From NCBI RefSeq assembly GCF_900110955.1, contig NZ_FOFR01000029.1:1-64000 (forward strand): DNA of 64,000 nucleotides, read 5' to 3'. Under the pieces are notes generated by a model. It was not told where the DNA came from, searched no databases, and saw nothing but the letters and a program-made list of their open reading frames with translations. A program made the position numbers and the translations under genes. The stretch comes from Lentzea xinjiangensis (GTDB lineage: Bacteria > Actinomycetota > Actinomycetes > Mycobacteriales > Pseudonocardiaceae). Below are positions 25,787 to 33,490 of the stretch, piece by piece; position 1 is the first letter of the stretch; every line of letters starts with the position of its first letter.

Positions 25787-25862
25787 GGCCTCTCCTTGGG
25801 TCGCAACGGACAACGGACGCGTTCTGTCGGACGACGTGTCTTGGCGGAGCTCGACGCGAGCG

Positions 25863-26741
25863 TCAGCCCGGCGTGCTCACCACGATCCGGTGCCCCTCCG
25901 GCAGCCGAAACGCGAACTCGCGAGTTCCCCACGGCCTGTCGGCGGGCGGTTCGATCCCGGTGACGCTCGAGGCCACCACCGCCTGGTGGAGGTCGGCGAA
26001 GCCGGCGCTGACGTCGAGGGTGAACTCCAGCGGCGCGCACTCCTGGGCCGGACGCCGGACCAGGCGCACGCCGGGCCCAGTGCTCCACGGGCCGAAGACG
26101 AGCCCGGCCACGTCGGCCGGCTCGCCCGCGGTGAACGACACCCTGGCCTTCAGGGCGGCCCGCAACAGCTCCACCGTGGCCGGCACATCGGCGACCGGGA
26201 GCACCGGATCGAGGTGCAGCACCGAGATCGGGTCCGGCTTCTTCGCACGACCGAACACGACCGTCTCGTGCGGCTTTTCCCGGTGCTCGTACCGCTGGGG
26301 CAACCGGCCGCGTTCGATCAGTCCGGTCTTCCGGCACACCGCCGTCGAGCGGGTGTTGCTCGACTCGACCCACGCTTCCACCCGGTCGTACCCGGCGTGC
26401 TGGAAGGCGTGGTCGACGACCGCAGTGGCCGCCTCGGTGGCGAACCCGTGTCCCCAGACCTGTTCGGCCAGGATCCACGTCAGGCCTGGGATCGCGACGC
26501 CACCGAGCAGACCGGCCATGCCGATCACGAGGTCGTCCTCGGTCCGGCGCAACGCCCACAACGTCGCACCGGGCCTCGCCAGCTCGTCGGCGAGCAGCCG
26601 GCGCGTCTGCTCCACCGAGCCGGTCGGAGGGCAGGTCCACCACCGCATAACCGCCGCGTTCCCGTACACGGCGTGCAGCGCTTCGGCATGGCGGCCGGGG
26701 TCGAGCGGCAGCAGTTCCAGCCGAGCGGTCTCGAGATTCAT
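25863..26741 (-). CDS. blmB: GNAT acetyltransferase-VOC fusion, bleomycin N-acetyltransferase-like self-resistance protein
   Basis: A 292-residue two-domain protein. Residues ~1-165 are a GNAT domain of the RimJ/RimL type (MNLETARLELLPLDPGRHAE; acetyl-CoA-binding AEQVWGHGFATEAATAVVDH; SSNTRSTAVCRKTGLIERGR). Residues ~180-292 are a VOC/bleomycin-resistance-like domain (LHLDPVLPVADVPATVELLR; AGLVFGPWSTGPGVRLVRRP; ending TREFAFRLPEGHRIVVSTPG). The bleomycin N-acetyltransferase BlmB/BAT of Streptomyces verticillus is about 300 residues with the same GNAT-plus-binding-domain plan; it acetylates the beta-aminoalanine amine so that metal is no longer bound. Its place at the end of a bleomycin-type operon supports that role. 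Its ATG overlaps the stop of the upstream condensation gene. An ordinary RimL-type enzyme would not carry the second domain. Confidence 0.8.
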   Translation of the reverse strand: MNLETARLELLPLDPGRHAEALHAVYGNAAVMRWWTCPPTGSVEQTRRLLADELARPGATLWALRRTEDDLVIGMAGLLGGVAIPGLTWILAEQVWGHGFATEAATAVVDHAFQHAGYDRVEAWVESSNTRSTAVCRKTGLIERGRLPQRYEHREKPHETVVFGRAKKPDPISVLHLDPVLPVADVPATVELLRAALKARVSFTAGEPADVAGLVFGPWSTGPGVRLVRRPAQECAPLEFTLDVSAGFADLHQAVVASSVTGIEPPADRPWGTREFAFRLPEGHRIVVSTPG

Positions 26742-28744
26742 CGACTTCCGTTCTTCGGCGCCATGGCGGCGACCGAGTCGTCGTGCGGTGTGCAGAGTTC
26801 TGCCACGGCCCGCAAGGGCCACGGTCCGAGCAGGTCGTCCGACGTCAGTCCCACGAATCCCAGCTGTGCCAAGTGCTTTACCACCGCCGGTGCCAGGACG
26901 GTGCTACCGCCCTGCTGGCAGTACGAGGAGTCCAGATCCACCAGGGCGTCGCCCAGCACGGCCGACAGAGCCGTCAGCATCGCCCGGTGGCGCGTCTGTG
27001 AGTCCGATGTGGAGATTGTCGTGGGGGGCTCCGTGGACCTCGAAGCCTCGGGCAACTCGTCGCACCACACGAACTCGTGCGGGCACATGAGGTCCGCTTC
27101 TTCGCGCAGCGCGGCCAGGACGTGTGCTCGAACCCTCTCCTGACCGCTCGGCGTCCCGACGAGGTGGGCCAGGAGGACCTGCTCCTGCGGAGAGCGTTCC
27201 ACGACGCTGACCGAAGCGGCCTCGACCCCTTCGGCCGACCGGAGGACCCGTGCCAGCTTCGCCGTGTTCACCCAGCTGTGGTCGGCGTAGGCCCAGCCCT
27301 CGCCGTAGTGGGACTTCGGCAGCCCGAACCGTTCGACGACCTCCGCGACGGTGGCACCGGCCAGGTCCGGTCCGTCAGCCCAGGCGATGAGGAACTGTTC
27401 CACGCCGGTCAGCAGCGCGTCGATCTCGTCCTGGTCGATCACGGACTTGTGCGCAATGACCTCCAGGACCACGTCGCCGTCCATCGGATAGCTCTTGAAC
27501 AAGAGGTCGGTGTACTCCTCGGGCATCACCCAGTCGCACCTCTTCATCCTCGGTCGCGCTTCCGCGGGCCAGATCGGGGCGTCCGGGCTCCGCAGCTTCT
27601 CCTCGAACCGGTCGCCGCAGTCGAAGATCGTGCCCATCCGGACCGAGATGCCGCGCTGTGCCTCCACCTGTGCCTTCAGGTCACGAAACCGCAGGTAGGA
27701 GTACTGCGCGTGCCGAACTCCGTCGAAGATCCGCAGGGTGGTGTCGGCCATCAGCTCCGCGACGGTGAGGTGCGGAAGCGGGTGCACGGCCACCAACGCC
27801 TCCTGGAAGAAGCATCCGACGGAGTCCCGGACCTCCCGGAACCGGTTCGAGAAGGTGGTCCTGACCACGGCCCTGGGGTTTCCGGACAGGGCGGAGAGAG
27901 CGATCACGAACGCCGTGGAGATCCGGGACGACGCGCTGAAGTCCGGCCGGGCGCACAGCCTCTTCAAGGCGGCGAAGAGCTGGGGCGAATGAAGGCTCAC
28001 CCGCTGGTAGGGATCACCGGCCGCCATGAGCGGATCCGTTTCCCTGACAGAGCGGAAGCGGGGGAACTGGGCGGCCGGCGCGGCGAAGAGGATCTCTTCG
28101 CAATGCCGCAGAGCCTTGGCGTGCGAGGAGTCGTGCGTTCCCGACCGCTGCTGCCGGGCGAGCGCGAGCGGCTGGGTGCCCGCCTGCCGTCCGTCCGCGG
28201 GAGACGGGTGTTCCGCATCCGGGGAACCCAGCCATCTCCCCAAGTCAGCGCGGAGAAGAGGCAGGCTCGTCCCGTCAGCGGAGATGTGGTTCAGCGCCAG
28301 GACGAGCGTGGCGACACGTCCGTTCCGCATGGTGAAACCCAGTCGTAGTGGGAGTTCCGCGACCTGGTCCATGGGTGGCGTGACGAGGGCGTCGAAGACC
28401 GCTTCGACGTCCTCCGGCTCGTCGCCCTCCCGCCGGAACGGAGGTGGGACGTCGAACCGGTCGAGGACCAGCTGGAAGGGAACACCTGACGGATCCGTCG
28501 GGTAGAGGGTGCGGAGCGCCTCGTGCCGGAGCATCAGGTTCCGGACCGCGGCGAGGACCGCGCTCTCCGCGACCCCCGGACCCGGCATCCGGGCAACCAG
28601 CTCGACCTTCGCGCTGTGGGCAACAGGAAGCGGTACGTGGTACACGTACCAGTACAGCTCCTGGGACCACATCAGCGGTCCCCGCCGCCCGTTCACTGGT
28701 GCCGAAGTCCGTGAGTCCGCGGAACCCTGCCGCTGGACCGTCAT
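26738..28744 (-). CDS. blmXI: stand-alone NRPS condensation-domain protein (BlmXI-like) with degenerate carrier domain
   Basis: A 668-residue protein, close to the ~690 residues of BlmXI. Residues ~25-470 are a condensation domain (GPLMWSQELYWYVYHVPLPV; RNLMLRHEALRTLYPTDPSG). The catalytic motif reads NHISADG instead of HHxxxDG, keeping the second His and the Asp. Later parts include RTTFSNRFREVRDSVGCFFQ. The C-terminal ~90 residues look like a carrier domain (VDLDSSYCQQGGSTVLAPAV), but the phosphopantetheine Ser position is Thr (GGST rather than GGxS), so it is probably not loaded. The role is unproven: stand-alone C proteins in bleomycin clusters are thought to help condensation or the terminal amine step. 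Starts and stops overlap both neighbours (ATGA). Confidence 0.8.
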   Translation of the reverse strand: MTVQRQGSADSRTSAPVNGRRGPLMWSQELYWYVYHVPLPVAHSAKVELVARMPGPGVAESAVLAAVRNLMLRHEALRTLYPTDPSGVPFQLVLDRFDVPPPFRREGDEPEDVEAVFDALVTPPMDQVAELPLRLGFTMRNGRVATLVLALNHISADGTSLPLLRADLGRWLGSPDAEHPSPADGRQAGTQPLALARQQRSGTHDSSHAKALRHCEEILFAAPAAQFPRFRSVRETDPLMAAGDPYQRVSLHSPQLFAALKRLCARPDFSASSRISTAFVIALSALSGNPRAVVRTTFSNRFREVRDSVGCFFQEALVAVHPLPHLTVAELMADTTLRIFDGVRHAQYSYLRFRDLKAQVEAQRGISVRMGTIFDCGDRFEEKLRSPDAPIWPAEARPRMKRCDWVMPEEYTDLLFKSYPMDGDVVLEVIAHKSVIDQDEIDALLTGVEQFLIAWADGPDLAGATVAEVVERFGLPKSHYGEGWAYADHSWVNTAKLARVLRSAEGVEAASVSVVERSPQEQVLLAHLVGTPSGQERVRAHVLAALREEADLMCPHEFVWCDELPEASRSTEPPTTISTSDSQTRHRAMLTALSAVLGDALVDLDSSYCQQGGSTVLAPAVVKHLAQLGFVGLTSDDLLGPWPLRAVAELCTPHDDSVAAMAPKNGSR

Positions 28745-29727
28745 TCCGCGGGTCCCGGCTGCGAGTCCTGCCGTTCCCACTGGACCTCTTCGCCATCGAG
28801 CTCAGCCCCGGTGATGCCGATGCCCGACAGGTAGGTTTCGACCAGCTGCCGCACCGTGTCGTCCGGGGTGAGGACGACCTCGCCGTCCTGGACGCGCACC
28901 TGCCGCAGACCGCGCTCGCGCATGAACGAGACGATCTGCTCCTCGAAGTTGTGCTGCCGCCGCAGCAGCCGCTCCTGATGGTCACCGCTCAACTCCGGGT
29001 GCAGCACGTCGAGGATCAGCACCACCCGGTCCTCGGTGCCCCGGTGCCACACCTCGTGCTCGAACGAGTCGTCGAAGACGAGGCACTTGCCCTCCTCCCA
29101 CTGCAGCACCTGGTCAGCGACCCGGATGCTCACCCCGGCCGGGATCTTGATCGGGAGGTGGATGCGGAGCAACCCGTTCGTCGGCCCGCAGTGCGGCATG
29201 ATGTGCGTGTCCGGGGTGACCCGCGACACCGTGATCACTCCCGGGCTGAGCACCGTGACGTCCGGGATCCTCTCCAGGATGGCGGTGGTGATCGGGAAGC
29301 GCTCGGACACCCGGTTCTGCCAACGGCCGTCGCGGAACAGGTGCGCCTGCTTCCAGGCGCCCCTGCGGATGAGGCCCGCGTCGTTGGTGCTGGGCGCCAC
29401 CGGGTCGAGCGGGGTGTCGAGCACCTGCTCGATCTCCGCCCGGATCTGCGGGTAGCTCTCCTCCAGGTACGAGGTGAACCAGAACTCGGCGGGGTCGTGC
29501 AGCGGCTGCGCGCTCAGGCCGGGGATGTGCTCCCTCGCCCGTTGCAGCGGCTGGTCCCAGACACCCTGCCGCACCGCCTCGGCCGCGGACTCCATGGCCT
29601 TCTCGGTCTCGCCCGCGTAGTGCCAGGCGTCGATCAGGCCCGAGTAGTACCGGCGCACCATCTGCTCCAGGTACGCACGCGCACCGACGGTGCTGGAAGT
29701 GCTCGCAGTCTGGTTCGAGGTCATCAT
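28741..29727 (-). CDS. aspartyl/asparaginyl beta-hydroxylase-family oxygenase (copy 1)
   Basis: A 328-residue protein. The N-terminal ~90 residues are a helical tetratricopeptide-like region (AYLEQMVRRYYSGLIDAWHY; AMESAAEAVRQGVWDQPLQR). The catalytic domain of the Asp/Asn hydroxylase family (PF05118) follows, with the first iron His in THIMPHCGPTNGLLRIHLPI and the second in LVFDDSFEHEVWHRGTEDR, and LILDVLHPEL closing the site. Both metal ligands and the 2-oxoglutarate-binding Arg are present, so it should be active. In this cluster a natural substrate is the histidine residue that becomes beta-hydroxyhistidine, or a carrier-bound amino acid. ATG 29727 overlaps the stop of the DUF5990-like gene. 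It is clearly homologous to the genes at 32569 and to the C-terminal domain at 51870. Confidence 0.85.
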   Translation of the reverse strand: MMTSNQTASTSSTVGARAYLEQMVRRYYSGLIDAWHYAGETEKAMESAAEAVRQGVWDQPLQRAREHIPGLSAQPLHDPAEFWFTSYLEESYPQIRAEIEQVLDTPLDPVAPSTNDAGLIRRGAWKQAHLFRDGRWQNRVSERFPITTAILERIPDVTVLSPGVITVSRVTPDTHIMPHCGPTNGLLRIHLPIKIPAGVSIRVADQVLQWEEGKCLVFDDSFEHEVWHRGTEDRVVLILDVLHPELSGDHQERLLRRQHNFEEQIVSFMRERGLRQVRVQDGEVVLTPDDTVRQLVETYLSGIGITGAELDGEEVQWERQDSQPGPAE

Positions 29728-30137
29728 GGCCTTCCCTTCTCCGGCGCAGCCGCCGACCAACCGGTTCCACCAAGCACGGCACGGCTGCCGTCCGCATCGA
29801 TCACCGTCACGTGGATCTCGTCGCCGACGGGCAACGCCCAGTCCCGGGGCAGAGCGATCTTCGACCTCCGCACCAACGACCCACCGGTTCCCTGAAAGCT
29901 CAGGTACAGAAAGCGGTCCCCGGCCGTGCCGAACACGAACGGGCCACCGAAGTCGGCCTCGCCACCGCCGGAGCCACGACGTTCACGCACCGTGATGTCC
30001 ACGGTGTAGCGGCGGGCACCGTCCTCGGAACCGACACCCTCGACGAGCTCCCCCGTCTTGTCCTGCAAACCGACGCCCGCCGGGTGCTCGGGCGGACTAG
30101 CCCAGGTCACCACTGCACGCACGACGCCCTCAGCCAT
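29724..30137 (-). CDS. DUF5990-like small protein
   Basis: A 137-residue protein starting MAEGVVRAVVTWASPPEHPA. A conserved-looking core, GPFVFGTAGDRFLYLSFQGT then RSKIALPRDWALPVGDEIHV, resembles DUF5990, small beta-rich actinobacterial proteins of unknown function that begin with a strand, have G(P/V)xVxGxxxxRFxYLxW and end with an Arg/Lys-rich strand. It is embedded in the cluster, overlapping the ankyrin gene by eight bases and the hydroxylase by four, so it is co-translated. No catalytic residues can be named; binding of a ligand or of a biosynthetic protein is possible. Confidence 0.6.
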   Translation of the reverse strand: MAEGVVRAVVTWASPPEHPAGVGLQDKTGELVEGVGSEDGARRYTVDITVRERRGSGGGEADFGGPFVFGTAGDRFLYLSFQGTGGSLVRRSKIALPRDWALPVGDEIHVTVIDADGSRAVLGGTGWSAAAPEKGRP

Positions 30138-30729
30138 GGTTCACCCGCTCACCGGCCGGCTCGCCCGCTGACGGGATGAGGTCGAGGTCGTCGGGCGCCG
30201 AGAACCCCAGCTCCTCGCGGCAGAAGCGCTCCCACCCAGGGGTGACTTCGGCCAGAAGCACATCCTCACCTGGCCAGATCGAGGAGGTGACGGTGAAATC
30301 GTCGTGCACGTAGACGAGGGCGCCTTCCTCCGGAGAATCGTCGTCGACGCTTTCCCCTACCTGGGGCCAGGCAGGGTAGGCGCGCACTGCGGCGACTGGG
30401 TAAGCCCGGCAGTAAGGCGTCCAGTTGCCGGACGCCCGCCCGGCGCTCTGGCGCAGCACCGCCGCAGCCTCCCGGTGACCGGCGGCCACAGCGATCTCGT
30501 AGGGCGTCCGCTCATCCCCGGTCGTGGCTGCGGGGTCGGCTCCGGCCGCGAGGAGGGACGCCACCGTCGACGGGTCACCGCTTCCCGCGGCCCAGTCCAG
30601 CGCACTCCACCCGTGCTCGTCGCGCACCGCGAGCTCCGCCGCTGTCGGCGCCAGTTCTTGGATTGCCCGGCTGTCGCCGGTTCGGCATGCGTCGGCCAGC
30701 GCGTCTCGGCGTCGTTGCTCAGCTGCCAT
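30130..30729 (-). CDS. ankyrin-repeat protein
   Basis: A 199-residue protein. Residues ~1-95 hold two to three ankyrin repeats (RRDALADACRTGDSRAIQEL; DEHGWSALDWAAGSGDPSTV; DERTPYEIAVAAGHREAAAV). The remaining ~100 residues form a domain I do not recognise, with VGESVDDDSPEEGALVYVHD and EDVLLAEVTPGWERFCREEL, including several acidic clusters. There is no signal peptide, so it is cytosolic. It is translationally coupled to the ABC transporter (overlap of 11 bases) and to the DUF5990-like gene. A role as a scaffold or chaperone for biosynthetic proteins is only inference. Confidence 0.75.
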   Translation of the reverse strand: MAAEQRRRDALADACRTGDSRAIQELAPTAAELAVRDEHGWSALDWAAGSGDPSTVASLLAAGADPAATTGDERTPYEIAVAAGHREAAAVLRQSAGRASGNWTPYCRAYPVAAVRAYPAWPQVGESVDDDSPEEGALVYVHDDFTVTSSIWPGEDVLLAEVTPGWERFCREELGFSAPDDLDLIPSAGEPAGERVNHG

Positions 30730-32572
30730 GGAAACTCCTCGAATCGATCTGCTCGCTGTCATGTCCACTCCTGCGCACCGGTGACCCCGGTTCCGGCGTC
30801 GCCGGTCCCGTGGTCGCCAACCGGCGATAGAGCGCGTCCGATCGCAGCAGCTCGGCATGCTTCCCCGCTGCCCGGACCTTGCCCTCGTCGAGCAGGATCA
30901 CCAGATCGGCCTGGCTCGCCACGGACATGCGGTGGCTGACCGCGAGCACGGCGCGAACCTTGGCCTGGTCCACGAGCGTGCGCAGCAGGGTCTTCTCGCT
31001 GTCCGCGTCGAGTTGCGAGGTCGCCTCGTCGAGCAGGATCACATCGGCGTGGCGCAGCAGTGCGCGGGCCACCGCCAGCCGTTGCCGCTGGCCGCCGGAG
31101 ATCGCGACCGCGCGCTCTCCGATGGCGGTGTCCAGACCGCGGGGCAAGGACTCGACCCAGTCGGCGAGCCCGACGGCTCGCAGGGCGGAGAACAGCTCCT
31201 CGTCGTCCGTGCAGTCCGTGCCGTACCGCACGGCCTCCCGGATGCTCACACCGAGCAGAGGCGCGTCCTGCTCGACGTAGGCCAGGCGGTTGCGGAGCTC
31301 GTCGCGCCGCAACGCCCTGACGTCGACGCCGTCCAGCAGCAGGCGTCCCTGGCCGACCTCCAGGAACCGCTCGATCAGGTTCAGGACGGTGGTCTTGCCG
31401 ATGCCGGACGGACCGGTCAGCACGGTCAGACCGTGCGGGACGTGCAGCGAGACGCCCTTGAGCACCGGGTGGTCCTGGTATCCCGCCCAGACGTCGTCGA
31501 GCACGATCCCGGCCGGCGCCGGGACGTCGGAGGGACCGGGTGCCGGAGCGGCGGTCGCATCGAGGTCGTCCGGCTCGGCTGGGACGGTCCGGACCTGCTC
31601 CACCCTGGCCAGTGCGGCCAGGCCTGCCGTGATGGCGCTCGCGGCGTTCGTCAGCACCGCCACCGGTGTGCGCAGGACGGTGATGTAGAGCATGAACGCG
31701 ACAAGCTCGCTGACCGACATCTCGCCCGAGGCGATCTTCACCGCACCCATGCCGAGCGCGGTGATGAACATGAGGTCCATGAGGAACCAGCCGGTGCCAT
31801 CGACGACCGCGTTCCAGCCCGCGGCCCTGGCTCCCTGCCGATAGGCCGACTCGGCCTGCCCGATGATCCGGTCCGCCTCGCGCGCCTCGGTGCCGGAGGC
31901 CTTGACCGTGCGGAAGGCGACGAGGACCCGCTGCAGCCCGCTGAGCATCTCACCGACCTGGGCTTGGGCCGCCTCGGTCGCCCTGGACAGCCGGCGCAGG
32001 ACCAGTCGCTCGACTCCGATACCCACGGCCACGATGGCCAGCAACACCAGCACCATCGACAGGTCCGTGAACGCCATCAGGACCACCGTCGCGACCAGGA
32101 CGATCGGAGCGACCGCGCCGCGGACCAACGCTTCGGACAACGCGTTCTGCAGGAGCATGGTGTCACTGCCGACCCGGGAGAGCACGTCGCCGATCGGCAT
32201 GCGCTGCACAGTGGTGACCCGCGCCCGCAGCAGCGCGCCGACCATGCCGGACCGCGCACCGAGCACCATCCGCAGCCCCAGCTTGCCCAGCAGGTAGCTG
32301 CTCACCGTGACCAGGATCGCGGAGCACACGGCCACCACGGCGAGCGCCAGCACGGCGGGCACGAAGCTCGCGCCGGTCGACACCGAGTCCAGCAGCCACT
32401 TCACCGCCTGCGGCTGAATGAGCACGGTGGTGTAGGACAGCAGGTCCAGCACCAGCAGGCCGGCCAGCTCGAACCGCAGGCGGGGACCGAACCGCAGCAG
32501 GGCGAACAGCTGCGACCAACCGGGCCCCGGCGGCCGGTCCGCCTCCTGGCCGGTCGGAGTGGGAGAGTTCAC
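30719..32572 (-). CDS. ABC transporter, fused membrane and ATPase domains (exporter)
   Basis: A 617-residue half-transporter. Residues ~20-310 are a six-helix exporter membrane domain (LAGLLVLDLLSYTTVLIQPQ; ALAVVAVCSAILVTVSSYLL; MVLVLLAIVAVGIGVERLVL). The ATPase domain has Walker A GPSGIGKTTVLNL (~386), the Q-loop region LAYVEQDAPLLGVSI, signature ISGGQRQRLAVARALL (~493), Walker B VILLDEATSQLD (~510) and the switch His in VLAVSHRM. It probably works as a homodimer and exports the glycopeptide or its inactive form. The GTG start overlaps the hydroxylase stop (GTGA). A longer upstream frame exists, but it lies inside the hydroxylase gene and is rejected. Confidence 0.9.
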   Translation of the reverse strand: MNSPTPTGQEADRPPGPGWSQLFALLRFGPRLRFELAGLLVLDLLSYTTVLIQPQAVKWLLDSVSTGASFVPAVLALAVVAVCSAILVTVSSYLLGKLGLRMVLGARSGMVGALLRARVTTVQRMPIGDVLSRVGSDTMLLQNALSEALVRGAVAPIVLVATVVLMAFTDLSMVLVLLAIVAVGIGVERLVLRRLSRATEAAQAQVGEMLSGLQRVLVAFRTVKASGTEAREADRIIGQAESAYRQGARAAGWNAVVDGTGWFLMDLMFITALGMGAVKIASGEMSVSELVAFMLYITVLRTPVAVLTNAASAITAGLAALARVEQVRTVPAEPDDLDATAAPAPGPSDVPAPAGIVLDDVWAGYQDHPVLKGVSLHVPHGLTVLTGPSGIGKTTVLNLIERFLEVGQGRLLLDGVDVRALRRDELRNRLAYVEQDAPLLGVSIREAVRYGTDCTDDEELFSALRAVGLADWVESLPRGLDTAIGERAVAISGGQRQRLAVARALLRHADVILLDEATSQLDADSEKTLLRTLVDQAKVRAVLAVSHRMSVASQADLVILLDEGKVRAAGKHAELLRSDALYRRLATTGPATPEPGSPVRRSGHDSEQIDSRSFHGS

Positions 32573-33486
32573 TCGTACCTGACCTTCCCGTCCTCGAGCA
32601 CGACCGCCGACGCGTCGACCTCGCGCAGGTGCCGGGTGACCAGGCTCGCCGGCCCGCCGTCGGCGATGAGCCTCAGCACGCCGTCGACCAGTTCGGCTCG
32701 TGCGATGCCGTGCTCGTCCATGTACGCGCGGATGCGGTCGTCGAACGTGGTGCGGGCGGAGAGGATCCAGTCCCGGATGCTGTCGTCCAGTTCGCTGTGC
32801 GAGACGTCCAGCAGCAGCACGACCCTGGGCTCGACGCCCTCGTGCCACACCTCGTGCTCGAAGGAGTCGTCGAAGACCAGGCAGTCGCCTTCCCGCCACC
32901 GCAGGATCTGGTCGCCGACCCTCATCCGCGGTCCCTCCGGCACGACGAGCCCGAGGTGGACCCGTTGCCGGGCGTTGGACCCCCCGCAGTGCGGCTTGAT
33001 GTGCGCTCCGGGATGCAGCCAGGACAGGGTGACCACCCCCGGCCCACCGCTGCTGGCTTCCGGGATGCCCTCGATGACGCCGGCGGTGACCGGGAACCGG
33101 TCGCAGGCGTCGGCGAACCGCTGCCCCGTCTCGTAGAAGATCACCTGGTCCCACCGGCCCTTGCCGAGCAGCGGCTCCTCCACCGGCAGGAAGCCGCGCG
33201 CCGCCGGGTCGGTGACCGAATCCAGCTCGGCGCGGATGCGCGGGTAGCTCTCACGCAGGTAGCCGGTGAACCAGAACCGCTCCGGGTCGTAGACCGGGAT
33301 CGGCGGCAGGGAGGGCACGTAGTGCGTCGGGCGCTGGTCGGGGTGACGCCAGACGCCCTGGGCAACGGCCAGTTCGGCGCACGCCCGCGCGGCGGCCTCG
33401 TCTCCCTCGGCGAGCAGGTCGGCGATGAGGTCGGAGTACCGCTGCCGCGTCCGGTCCGTTCGCCGGGCTCCGGTGGTCGTTTCCAT
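32569..33486 (-). CDS. aspartyl/asparaginyl beta-hydroxylase-family oxygenase (copy 2)
   Basis: A 305-residue protein starting METTTGARRTDRTRQRYSDL. A helical N-terminal region (AAARACAELAVAQGVWRHPD) precedes a PF05118 domain with both iron His residues: HPGAHIKPHCGGSNARQRVH and DCLVFDDSFEHEVWHEGVE, and closing LLLDVSHSEL. It is therefore a second apparently active member besides the gene at 28741. The start at 33486 lies four bases after the blmC stop; the longer frame overlaps blmC and is rejected. The two intact copies presumably act on different residues of the peptide or on different carrier proteins. One is a good candidate for histidine beta-hydroxylation; which one cannot be told from sequence. 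Confidence 0.85.
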   Translation of the reverse strand: METTTGARRTDRTRQRYSDLIADLLAEGDEAAARACAELAVAQGVWRHPDQRPTHYVPSLPPIPVYDPERFWFTGYLRESYPRIRAELDSVTDPAARGFLPVEEPLLGKGRWDQVIFYETGQRFADACDRFPVTAGVIEGIPEASSGGPGVVTLSWLHPGAHIKPHCGGSNARQRVHLGLVVPEGPRMRVGDQILRWREGDCLVFDDSFEHEVWHEGVEPRVVLLLDVSHSELDDSIRDWILSARTTFDDRIRAYMDEHGIARAELVDGVLRLIADGGPASLVTRHLREVDASAVVLEDGKVRYE

Positions 33487-33490
33487 CGGT

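Noticed and set aside
30719-33154. Longer form of the ABC transporter starting at 33154
   Set aside because: The first ~190 codons lie within the hydroxylase gene in another frame and show no transporter features; GTG 32572 gives a normal-sized half-transporter.
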